From the NCBI GenBank assembly GCA_041685625.1, contig JAWLFJ010000143.1, forward strand, positions 1 through 8,672: a DNA stretch of 8,672 nt. The letters run 5' to 3'. Under the pieces are notes generated by a model. That model did no database searches. It was given only the letters and a program-made list of their open reading frames with translations, and was not told the origin of the DNA. Shown here one piece after another: positions 1-6,242 of the stretch. This stretch comes from Albimonas sp041685625 (GTDB taxonomy: Bacteria > Pseudomonadota > Alphaproteobacteria > Rhodobacterales > Rhodobacteraceae). The position numbers and the translations under genes were made by a program. Every line of letters starts with the position of its first letter. The stretch's first letter is position 1.

Positions 1-1
1 C

Positions 2-142
2 GACGACCGGCTGTCGAACCGGATCATCCGATCCTGCGACGACATCGTCGACCCCTGCCGCGAAGCCTGCAACCGGCGCGCGGATCAGCCCTCGCGCATC
101 ACGACCCTTGGCCGAAGAGCATCGGCTCATGAGGTTCGATGA
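2..142 (+). pseudogene. IS630-family transposase, 3' remnant (C-terminal end only)
   Basis: The frame starting at base 2 reads open for 46 codons to a TGA at 140-142. Its translation matches, from memory of the family, the C-terminal tail of IS630-type transposases: a block like RLSNRIIRSCDDIVD, then CREACN, then DQPSRI, then a final G-R-x-x-SAHE segment. In intact relatives these read roughly WLSNRI..YDDIVDHC..AWN..I.QPWRI...WAHG. All four tryptophans usual in that tail are replaced here (by R, C, S and S), which suggests long decay. The window edge cuts the 5' side, so it cannot be seen whether the rest of the transposase survives. No terminal inverted repeat was recognised. Identification is by motif order, with no search run. 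Confidence 0.6.
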
Positions 143-308
143 ATGGGCGCTGGTATGAGATCCGGTTGATGCGAGGACAGGGCCCCGCCGTGCCGGGCGC
201 CCTGTCGGCGCGGAACGCGCCGACGCGCCGCGGCACGGGGTCGATCCCCCGGCGCGGCGCTCCGCCGGCCAAGGGGCGCTGCGGCGGCAGGGCGCGGCGC
301 GGGCGGGT
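143..308. other. GC-rich non-coding spacer with inverted repeats after rfbA
   Basis: No gene is supported here. The one open frame (139-345, +) translates to low-complexity Arg/Gly/Pro-rich sequence and runs into rfbA antisense. The spacer lies between the transposase remnant and the end of rfbA. It holds a strong nested inverted repeat (listed separately) and a 10-bp direct repeat GGCGCGGCGC at 251-260 and 291-300. It is presumably the 3' untranslated and termination region of the leftward operon. Confidence 0.5.
183..240 (-). terminator. Nested hairpin, possible terminator of the rfb operon
   Basis: The inner stem is perfect: TCGGCGCG (205-212), loop GAA, CGCGCCGA (216-223). An outer arm pairs CCCCG/CGTGCCG (183-195) with CGGCACGGGG (231-240) around a 3-nt bulge. 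It lies about 70-125 nt past the rfbA stop in the direction of transcription. No T-run follows on the minus strand, so a classical intrinsic terminator is not demonstrated. Given the GC content it could also be a chance structure. Confidence 0.35.
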
Positions 309-1184
309 TCAGCGGCCGCGGCGGGCCAGAAGGCCCATGAGGTAGTCGCCGTAGCCGCTCTTCACCAGGGGCGCGGCCAACGTCTCGAGCGCGGCGTCGT
401 CGATCCAGCCGGCGCGCCAGGCGATCTCCTCGGGGCAGGCGATCTTCATGCCCTGCCGCTCCTCGATGGTCTGCACGAACTGGGCGGCCTGCAGCAGCGA
501 GGCGTGGGTGCCGGTGTCGAGCCAGGCGTAGCCGCGGCCCATCATCTCGACGAAGAGGTCGCCGCGCTTCAGATACGCCTTGTTGACGTCGGTGATCTCG
601 AGTTCGCCGCGCGGCGAGGGCTCCACCGCGGCGGCGATGTCGAGCACGTCGTTGTCGTAGAAGTAGAGGCCGGTGACGGCGTAGTTGCTCTTGGGGGCCT
701 TCGGCTTCTCCTCTATGTCGCGGGCGCGGCCCTCGGCGTCGAAGTCGACCACGCCGTAACGCTCCGGGTCGTGGACGTGGTAGCCGAACACCGTCGCGCC
801 GGTCTCCCGCGCCGCGGCGGCGTCCAGCAGGTCGACGAGGCCGTGGCCGTAGAAGATGTTGTCGCCCAGCACGAGCGCCACGCGGTCGGTCCCGACGAAG
901 TCGCGCCCGATGAGGAAGGCCTGCGCCAGCCCCTCGGGTTCCGGCTGCACGGCCCAGCTCAGCGCGAGGCCCCAGTGCGAGCCGTCGCCGAGCAGCCGGC
1001 GGAAGGGCTCGGCGTCGTGCGGGGTGGTGATGATCAGGATCTCCCGGATCCCGGCGAGCATCAGCACCGAGAGCGGGTGGTAGATCATCGGCTTGTCGTA
1101 GACCGGCAGGAGCTGCTTCGAGACGCCGAGCGTGACCGGGTGCAGGCGCGTGCCGGAGCCCCCGGCGAGGATGATTCCCTTCAC
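309..1184 (-). CDS. rfbA: Glucose-1-phosphate thymidylyltransferase (RmlA/RfbA)
   Basis: Catalyses dTTP + glucose-1-phosphate to dTDP-glucose + PPi, the first step of dTDP-L-rhamnose synthesis, in the cytosol. The 291-residue product has the usual family length. The nucleotide-binding signature GGSGTRLHP is at residues 8-16, SKQLLPVYDKPM at 22-33, the metal-binding Asp in LGDNIFYG at about 106-113 (D108), and EEKP at 158-161. The start is a GTG at 1182-1184 beginning MKGIILAGG, with AGGGAG about 7 nt upstream. The open frame runs further upstream, but that stretch is Arg/Pro-rich antisense-like shadow of rfbD. Only 2 nt separate it from the rfbD stop, so it is the last gene of the rfbCBDA set and probably translationally coupled. 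No damaged motif is seen. Order in the operon does not follow pathway order. Confidence 0.97.
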   Translation of the reverse strand: MKGIILAGGSGTRLHPVTLGVSKQLLPVYDKPMIYHPLSVLMLAGIREILIITTPHDAEPFRRLLGDGSHWGLALSWAVQPEPEGLAQAFLIGRDFVGTDRVALVLGDNIFYGHGLVDLLDAAAARETGATVFGYHVHDPERYGVVDFDAEGRARDIEEKPKAPKSNYAVTGLYFYDNDVLDIAAAVEPSPRGELEITDVNKAYLKRGDLFVEMMGRGYAWLDTGTHASLLQAAQFVQTIEERQGMKIACPEEIAWRAGWIDDAALETLAAPLVKSGYGDYLMGLLARRGR

Positions 1185-1186
1185 GG

Positions 1187-2074
1187 TCAGGCTCCCTGGT
1201 CGGCGGCGAGGCGGTCGAGCGTCCGGGCGAGCGCCTCCTCCCACGCGATGCAGGGGAGGCCGAAGGTCCGTTCGAACTTCGTGCAGTCGAGCGCGGAGTT
1301 GGCGGGGCGCTTCGCCGGCGTCGGGTAGTCGGCGGTGGTGATGTGGGCGACCTCGGGCGCGTGGGCGATCAGGCCGCGCGGCAGCGCGCCCTCGAAGATC
1401 GCCTCGGCGAAATGCGCCCAGGTGGTGGTCCCGGCGCCGGCGTAGTGGAACGTGCCGAAGGCGGGGTCGCCGGCGGCGGCTTCGGTCAGGCGCGGCGCGA
1501 TGGCGAGGATGGCGTGGGCGAGATCCTCGGCGCTGGTCGGCTTGCCGCGCTGGTCGGCGACGACGGTGAGGCGCTCGCGGTCCGCGAGGCGCAGCATGGT
1601 CTTGACGAAGTTGTGGCCGAAGGGGCTGTAGACCCAGGCGGTGCGGAGGATGCAACGGCGCGGCAGGGCCTCGGCCACCGCGATCTCTCCGGCGAGCTTG
1701 CTGCGGCCGTAGGCGCCGAGGGGCGAGACCGGGTCGTCCTCGGTCCATTCGCCGGTCTTGGTTCCGTCGAAGACGTAGTCGGTTGAGACGTGGACGAGCG
1801 CGGCGCCGATGCGGGCGCAGCCGCGGGCGAGGGCGGCGGGGCCCTCGGCGTTGACGGCGTGGGCGAGCTCCTCCTCGCTCTCGGCCTTGTCGACGGCGGT
1901 GTAGGCGGCGGCGTTGATCACCAGCTTCGCGCCCGAGTCGGCGACCGTCGCCTCGGCCTCCCCGGGCCGGGTCAGGTCGATGACGTCGAGGCCCCAGCAG
2001 GGGATTTCGGGGGCGGCCTCGGCCAGCGAGGTCGAGAGCTGGCCGCCGGCGCCGACGACGACGATCTCCGCCAT
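1187..2074 (-). CDS. rfbD: dTDP-4-dehydrorhamnose reductase (RmlD/RfbD)
   Basis: Performs the last step, NAD(P)H reduction of dTDP-4-dehydro-L-rhamnose to dTDP-L-rhamnose. The 295-residue product is a short-chain dehydrogenase of normal length. The N-terminal Rossmann motif is GAGGQL at residues 8-13, the NAAAYTAVDKAE block is at 54-65, STDYVFDG at 97-104, and the catalytic Tyr and Lys are in YGRSK (Y122, K126). A C-terminal RPANSAL block is typical of the family's substrate-binding region. The ATG at 2072-2074 is chosen because it begins directly with the Rossmann strand MAEIVVVG. A longer open frame to 2128 would add 18 Arg/Pro-rich residues lying inside rfbB. The start overlaps the rfbB stop by one base (TGATG), a coupling arrangement. 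The ribosome-binding site is weak (GGGAA), consistent with reliance on coupling. Confidence 0.97.
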   Translation of the reverse strand: MAEIVVVGAGGQLSTSLAEAAPEIPCWGLDVIDLTRPGEAEATVADSGAKLVINAAAYTAVDKAESEEELAHAVNAEGPAALARGCARIGAALVHVSTDYVFDGTKTGEWTEDDPVSPLGAYGRSKLAGEIAVAEALPRRCILRTAWVYSPFGHNFVKTMLRLADRERLTVVADQRGKPTSAEDLAHAILAIAPRLTEAAAGDPAFGTFHYAGAGTTTWAHFAEAIFEGALPRGLIAHAPEVAHITTADYPTPAKRPANSALDCTKFERTFGLPCIAWEEALARTLDRLAADQGA

Positions 2075-3123
2075 CAGCCCGTTCCCAGCCGGCGGCCGTC
2101 GTAGGCGCGGGCGCGGATGCCGCGCCACCAGTCGGCGTGGTCGAGATACCAGGCGAGGGTCTTGTCGAGGCCGCTCTCGAAGCTCTCCGCCGGGCTCCAG
2201 CCGAGCTCGCGCGCGATCTTGGCGGAGTCGATGGCGTAGCGGAGGTCGTGGCCAGGGCGGTCGGTGACGAATTCGATCAGGCGGTCATGGGGGCTGCTCT
2301 CGGGGCGGGCCTCGTCCATGAAGGCGCAGATGGCGCGGACGACGTCGATGTTCTTCTTCTCGGCGTTCCCGCCGATGTTGTAGGTCTCGCCTAGGCGGCC
2401 CTTCTCCAGCACAAGGGCGAGGGCGCGGGCGTGATCCTCGACATGCAGCCAGTCGCGCACGTTCTCGCCGCGGCCGTAGACGGGGAGAGGGCGACCCTCC
2501 ACCGCGGCGATGGCCATGACGGGGATAAGCTTCTCCGGGAACTGCCAGAGGCCGTAGTTGTTCGAGCAGTTGGTGGTGACGACGGGCAGCCCGTAGGTCT
2601 CTCCCCAGGCGCGGACGAGATGATCGGAGCCGGCCTTCGACGCCGAGTAGGGCGAGTTCGGGGCGTAGGGCGTCGTCTCTGAGAAGGCCGGATCGGCGTC
2701 GGTCAGGGTGCCGTAGACCTCGTCCGTGGAGACGTGGTGGAAGCGGAAGGCGGATTTGCGCGCGCCGGGCAGGCGGTTCCAATGCGCGCGCGCGGCCTCC
2801 AGCAGGGTGAAGGTGCCGACGAGGTTGGTGCGGATGAAATCGGCCGGCCCGTCGATGGAGCGGTCGACGTGGCTCTCGGCGGCGAGGTGCATCACGGCGT
2901 CGGGGTCATGGTCCGCGAACACCGCCGACATCGCCTGCGGGTCGGCGATGTCGGCCTGCACGAAGGCGTAGGCGGGGCTGTCGGCGGCGTCCTCCAGCGC
3001 CTCGGGCGTCGCGGCGTAGGTGAGCTTGTCGACGTTGACGACGGCGGCGCCGCGGTCGCGGATCAGGTGGCGGATCACGGCCGAGCCGATGAAGCCCGCG
3101 CCGCCGGTGACCAGGATCTTCAT
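2074..3123 (-). CDS. rfbB: dTDP-glucose 4,6-dehydratase (RmlB/RfbB)
   Basis: Converts dTDP-glucose to dTDP-4-keto-6-deoxyglucose using bound NAD+, the second step of the rhamnose pathway. The 349-residue extended short-chain dehydrogenase has full family length. GGAGFIG is at residues 7-13, HLAAESHVDRSI at 79-90, and the catalytic STDEVYG at 132-138 (D134, E135). YSASK at 159-163 carries the Tyr/Lys pair, and NCSNNYG is at 185-191. The start at ATG 3121-3123 opens with MKILVTGG. GAGG about 8 nt upstream overlaps the end of rfbC, whose stop is 10 nt away. The larger open frame extending to 3276 is shadow of rfbC. All catalytic residues are present, so activity is expected. Confidence 0.98.
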   Translation of the reverse strand: MKILVTGGAGFIGSAVIRHLIRDRGAAVVNVDKLTYAATPEALEDAADSPAYAFVQADIADPQAMSAVFADHDPDAVMHLAAESHVDRSIDGPADFIRTNLVGTFTLLEAARAHWNRLPGARKSAFRFHHVSTDEVYGTLTDADPAFSETTPYAPNSPYSASKAGSDHLVRAWGETYGLPVVTTNCSNNYGLWQFPEKLIPVMAIAAVEGRPLPVYGRGENVRDWLHVEDHARALALVLEKGRLGETYNIGGNAEKKNIDVVRAICAFMDEARPESSPHDRLIEFVTDRPGHDLRYAIDSAKIARELGWSPAESFESGLDKTLAWYLDHADWWRGIRARAYDGRRLGTG

Positions 3124-3133
3124 GGGCTGCGCC

Positions 3134-3700
3134 TCAGTAGTCGAAGGGGTTGTCGATGTCGGCGAGGCGGGGGGCGGCGGCGTCCTTCTCCGACAGGAGC
3201 GGGGCGTCGACGCCGGCCTCGGCCAGCGGCCAGTCCACGGCGAGGTCGGGGTCGTCCCAGGCGACGGCGCCGTCATGCTCGCGGCTGTAGTAGCCGTCGA
3301 CCTTGTACTGCACCTCGGCCTCCGGCGTGAGGGTGAGGAAGCCGTGCAGGAAGCCGCGCGGGACGAGGAGCTGCACGCCCGTCTCGGCGTCGAGCCTGGC
3401 GCCGCGCCACTGGCGATAGGTGGGCGAGGCGCGGCGGATGTCGACGGCGACGTCCCAGACCGCGCCGCGGGTGCAGCGCACGAGCTTGGCCTGCGCGAAG
3501 GGCGGGGCCTGGTAGTGCAGGCCGCGCAGCGTGCCGGGCGCGGCGCTCATCGAGTGGTTGTCCTGCACGAAGGCGTGGTCGAGGCCGGCCTCCCGGAGGC
3601 GGCGGGCGTTCCACGTCTCCATGAACCAGCCGCGGGCGTCGCCGTGGCGCGTCGGCGTGAGAAGGGCGAGCCCCGGCGGGCCGAGCCGGTCGATGCGCAT
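3134..3700 (-). CDS. rfbC: dTDP-4-dehydrorhamnose 3,5-epimerase (RmlC/RfbC)
   Basis: Epimerises C3 and C5 of dTDP-4-keto-6-deoxyglucose to give dTDP-4-keto-L-rhamnose. The 188-residue cupin-fold product shows DARGWFMETW (21-30), QDNHS (46-50), TLRGLHYQ (57-64) with the catalytic His at about 62, and Lys at 72 in AKLVR. VPRGFLHGF is at 113-121, YKVDGYY at 132-138 with the family's active-site Tyr, and AWDDP at 147-151. I chose ATG 3698-3700 (MRIDRL) because a purine-rich GGGGGGAG lies about 8 nt upstream. An in-frame ATG at 3716-3718 would add MGGDDD, but its GGAGG is only 3 nt away. It is the first of the four rfb genes, about 31 nt after the beta-barrel gene, and probably shares that transcript. 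Confidence 0.96.
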   Translation of the reverse strand: MRIDRLGPPGLALLTPTRHGDARGWFMETWNARRLREAGLDHAFVQDNHSMSAAPGTLRGLHYQAPPFAQAKLVRCTRGAVWDVAVDIRRASPTYRQWRGARLDAETGVQLLVPRGFLHGFLTLTPEAEVQYKVDGYYSREHDGAVAWDDPDLAVDWPLAEAGVDAPLLSEKDAAAPRLADIDNPFDY

Positions 3701-3731
3701 GTCGTCGTCTCCCCCCATCCCCCTCCGGAGG

Positions 3732-5219
3732 TCAGGGCAGGAGGGTGAAGCCGTGGCTCAAAGTCAAGCCCACGCGGTGCGAGACGAGCTCGTCCTCGGT
3801 CTCGTAGCGGACGTCGTAGCCGAGATTGGCGTTGGTGCGCGGGGCGAGGGCGTAGGACCAGCCGGCGCCGGCGCCGACGACGATCTCCTCGGCGCCCGCG
3901 CCGTCGTCGTCGCGGCTGGCGAGGAGGGAGAGGTTGCCGGAGTGGCGCGGGTTCACCCGGTAGCTCCAGCCGAGCCGGGTGCGGTAGTCGAGCCGGTCCT
4001 CGAAGCCGCCGCCCCCGCCGCCGCCGAAGGCGTCGGTGCGGAAGACGGCGCCGCCTGTCCAGTTCAGACGGGCGGCCTGACTGAGGCGCCGGCCCCAGCC
4101 GACCGTGAGCGAGGTGGTGTTGACGATGGCGCCGTCGTCGTCGGGCAGCACGCTCTGACTGAGGTTGACGTTCAGGCTGTCCACGTCGCCGGCGAACGAG
4201 AAGGCGGCGTTGCCGGACAGGCTGACGTCGGTCTCGGTTTCGCTGATCGTGCCGCCGCCGGCGAGCTGACGGTCGAACGTGGAGTGGTTGAAGGAGGGCC
4301 CGATGCTGATCGAGAGCCGCTCGCGCGCGGTGCGGTCCCAGCTGGCGGTCGGGCCGAGACGGACGGTGAAGGTGCGCCGGTTCTCGTCGCCGCCCGAGAG
4401 GAACAGCGAGGCGCCGGTCGAGACGCCGGCCGTGGCGTCGGCGGCGACGCGCCGGCTCCAGCCCGCGTCGACGCCGAACCGGGTGTTCGGCACCAGGGAC
4501 GGGCCGCCGTCGATGAACTCGGTGAGCCCGAAGTTGGCGCCGAGGTTGACCGACTCCGCCGAATTTATCGTCTGGGACCAGCTGGCGCCGGCGCCGAGGC
4601 TGACGCGCAGGGCGTCGCGCTCGGCGATGCGGTCGTTGACGGTCTCGACGGGGTCGACGTCCGGTGCGTCGTCCGGAGCATCCGGGTCGTCGTCGTCGAC
4701 CGTGGGGGCTTCCGGCGCATCGGGGGCGCCGGGCAGGATGATTCCGGTGTTCTGCAGGAAGTCGACGGGCGTGACCGAGCCGTTGAAGTTGATCGAGAGG
4801 CTCTGCGTCGGCCGCCTCACGCTGTAGGCGCCGTTCAGGCGCGGAAACAGGCCGCTGATGTTGTCGTTCTGTTCCTCGCTGAACACGGCGAAGTTGAAGC
4901 CGGTGCCGAGGCTGAGGGTCGAGCTCGGCATCCGGTCGACATAGGCGAGCGAGAGCGTCGTGATCGAACCGATGCTCGGATCGCCGCCGGATTCGAGCTG
5001 CACGTTGCTGTCGGCGATCACCTGCTCCGAGATCGTGCCGGTGATCGACCGGTCGCCCGCGACGCCGGGCGCGGCGACGAGGCCCGCGACGGCGAGGCCG
5101 GCGAGCAGCGCGCCCGGACCTCGCCGCAAGTCCCGAGTCCGCCCGGCCTGCGCGGGGCGTCGGCCGGGCGCGATGGCGGGGCCGCGCGGGGCGGCGTCGG
5201 GGGCGTCTCGGCGGCGCAT
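3732..5219 (-). CDS. Putative outer-membrane beta-barrel protein of the polysaccharide operon
   Basis: I infer an outer-membrane barrel, probably of the BBP2-like porin group seen beside polysaccharide export genes; the exact family is not verified. The 495-residue frame has a hydrophobic signal-like segment at about residues 36-53, ending in GVAGD (cleavage near 54). After that it is nearly all alternating polar/hydrophobic strands with Ser/Thr/Asn/Asp turns, for example SLTVGWGRRL and a final RVGLTLSHGFTLLP. Two low-complexity loops stand out: an Asp/Pro-rich stretch at 165-190 and a run of Gly near residues 399-405. The ATG at 5219 follows the export-gene stop by 10 nt but has no clear ribosome-binding site. 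It also leaves a 30-residue Arg/Pro-rich leader before the signal. A TTG at 5127-5129 would give MRRGPGALLAGL, a more normal signal peptide, so the true start is uncertain. The terminal residue is Pro, not the Phe common in barrels. Confidence 0.75.
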   Translation of the reverse strand: MRRRDAPDAAPRGPAIAPGRRPAQAGRTRDLRRGPGALLAGLAVAGLVAAPGVAGDRSITGTISEQVIADSNVQLESGGDPSIGSITTLSLAYVDRMPSSTLSLGTGFNFAVFSEEQNDNISGLFPRLNGAYSVRRPTQSLSINFNGSVTPVDFLQNTGIILPGAPDAPEAPTVDDDDPDAPDDAPDVDPVETVNDRIAERDALRVSLGAGASWSQTINSAESVNLGANFGLTEFIDGGPSLVPNTRFGVDAGWSRRVAADATAGVSTGASLFLSGGDENRRTFTVRLGPTASWDRTARERLSISIGPSFNHSTFDRQLAGGGTISETETDVSLSGNAAFSFAGDVDSLNVNLSQSVLPDDDGAIVNTTSLTVGWGRRLSQAARLNWTGGAVFRTDAFGGGGGGGFEDRLDYRTRLGWSYRVNPRHSGNLSLLASRDDDGAGAEEIVVGAGAGWSYALAPRTNANLGYDVRYETEDELVSHRVGLTLSHGFTLLP

Positions 5220-5229
5220 CGGGGCGGGA

Positions 5230-5961
5230 TCAGTCGAAGAGCCCGCGCTCGGGCACGTAGATCACGTCGCCTTCGACGATCTCGAAGTTGTTCTCCACCG
5301 GCAGCCCGTCCTCGACCCGCTCATAGTCGAAGAGCAGGATCTCCTCGACGCCGTCTTCGTCGAACCGACGGATCTGGATGCGGTCGGTCGCGGCGAAGGG
5401 CGTCGGGCCGCCGGCGATCGCCAGCGCCTCGAGCACCGTGACACCGCCGGGCACGGCGATCGGGCCGCGCTGTCCGACGCTGCCGAGCATGTAGAACGTC
5501 GTCGGCGCCGGCCCCTGCGCCTGACCGCCCTGAAGCGGCGCGATGCCGCGGATCGAGACGGTCACGGTCGGCGTGATCTGGAAGCCGCGGGAGTAGCGCT
5601 CCGCCAGGATGGTCTCCAGCTCCTCGGGCGAGACGCCCGCCACCCTCACCGAGCCGGCGATGGGCAGCGAGATGCGCCCGTCGGGACGCACGAACACGGT
5701 GCGGGTGAGGTTGGGATCCTCGAGCACCGAGACGGTCAGCGTGTCTCCGACGCGGATCTCGTAGAAGTCGTCCTCGGAGGCCTCGCCTTCCGGCAGGTCG
5801 ACTTCCTCCTCCTGCGCGACGGGATCGGCCGGCGTGTCGCCGATCGAGTCCACCGGTTCCATCGTCGGCACGCTCAGCGGTGAGCGCTCCTGCGCCGATG
5901 CGGAGAAGGCGACGGCCAGCGCGAGGGCAGCCACTGCGAAGGGAAAAGCCAACCTGGACAA
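5230..5961 (-). CDS. Wza/OPX-like periplasmic polysaccharide export protein
   Basis: A member of the polysaccharide biosynthesis/export (Poly_export plus SLBB) family, which forms the periplasmic channel for polymer secretion. With the start used here it has 243 residues. A signal peptide runs to about ASA at 21-23. After an acidic linker, the Poly_export block starts at about 65 (FYEIRVGDTLTVSV, then EDPNL, VRPDGRISLPIAGSV and SPEELE). One SLBB-like segment follows at about 160-205 (FYMLGSVGQRGPIAVPG, then AIAGGPTPFA). No lipobox Cys follows the signal, and no C-terminal outer-membrane helix is evident. It is much shorter than E. coli Wza. The start is TTG at 5959-5961, because GAGAGAGG sits 7 nt upstream and the result is a clean signal peptide. 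The open frame continues to a GTG at 5988, which adds an acidic N-terminus and has a poor ribosome-binding site. Its stop is 10 nt before the barrel gene's ATG. First gene of the operon. Confidence 0.88.
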   Translation of the reverse strand: MSRLAFPFAVAALALAVAFSASAQERSPLSVPTMEPVDSIGDTPADPVAQEEEVDLPEGEASEDDFYEIRVGDTLTVSVLEDPNLTRTVFVRPDGRISLPIAGSVRVAGVSPEELETILAERYSRGFQITPTVTVSIRGIAPLQGGQAQGPAPTTFYMLGSVGQRGPIAVPGGVTVLEALAIAGGPTPFAATDRIQIRRFDEDGVEEILLFDYERVEDGLPVENNFEIVEGDVIYVPERGLFD

Positions 5962-6242
5962 GGGGGCGCCTCTCTCTCTTTCGATCACGTCTCAGCAGGC
6001 AATTGCCAAAGCGCTTCCCGAATATCCATCAGAATCGTCGCCCGTCGTCCAGCGCCCAGGCAGGAACCGCGAGGTCGTGTCTGCGGCGCCGCACCAGGCG
6101 GAGCCCGTCCGTCCCGAGGCGGAACCATATGCGCGTTGATCTGAATCGATTTTCGTGAAAGCGTAAGTGCATATCTACAGGGGGTAAGCGTCTGATCGCA
6201 CCGAGTGGGAAGCCCGCCGCAGCGTCACCGCGCCGGGTTCGG
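5962..6242. promoter_or_regulatory. Divergent intergenic region between export operon and sugar transferase
   Basis: About 250-280 bp separate two head-to-head genes and must hold their promoters. Visible elements are a 10-bp perfect palindrome GGCAATTGCC at 5998-6007, a 12-bp perfect palindrome TGCGGCGCCGCA at 6082-6093, and inverted 6-mers ATATGC (6127-6132) and GCATAT (6169-6174). The last pair flanks the most AT-rich part, which contains the small palindrome TTTCGTGAAA (6151-6160). The stretch at about 6127-6180 is the likeliest promoter zone because of its base composition. I could not assign -35/-10 boxes with confidence on either strand. No credible small gene is seen. Confidence 0.45.

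Noticed and set aside
1185..1748. N-terminal half of the 479-residue minus frame ahead of rfbA, as a possible fusion
   Set aside because: It is Arg/Pro-rich and lies over rfbD in another frame. The rfbA homology starts exactly at GTG 1184 behind a good ribosome-binding site.
3531..5883. Long + strand open frames (3531-5441 and 4960-5883) opposite the barrel and export genes
   Set aside because: Their translations are Gly/Ala/Arg/Glu-rich without domain motifs, as expected from the antisense of high-GC genes. The minus-strand frames carry signal peptides and family motifs.
5992..6008. Sigma-54 type -24/-12 promoter (minus strand TTGGCAATTGCCTGC)
   Set aside because: The GG and GC pairs are separated by 9 nt, not the required 10, and the resemblance is explained by the GGCAATTGCC palindrome.
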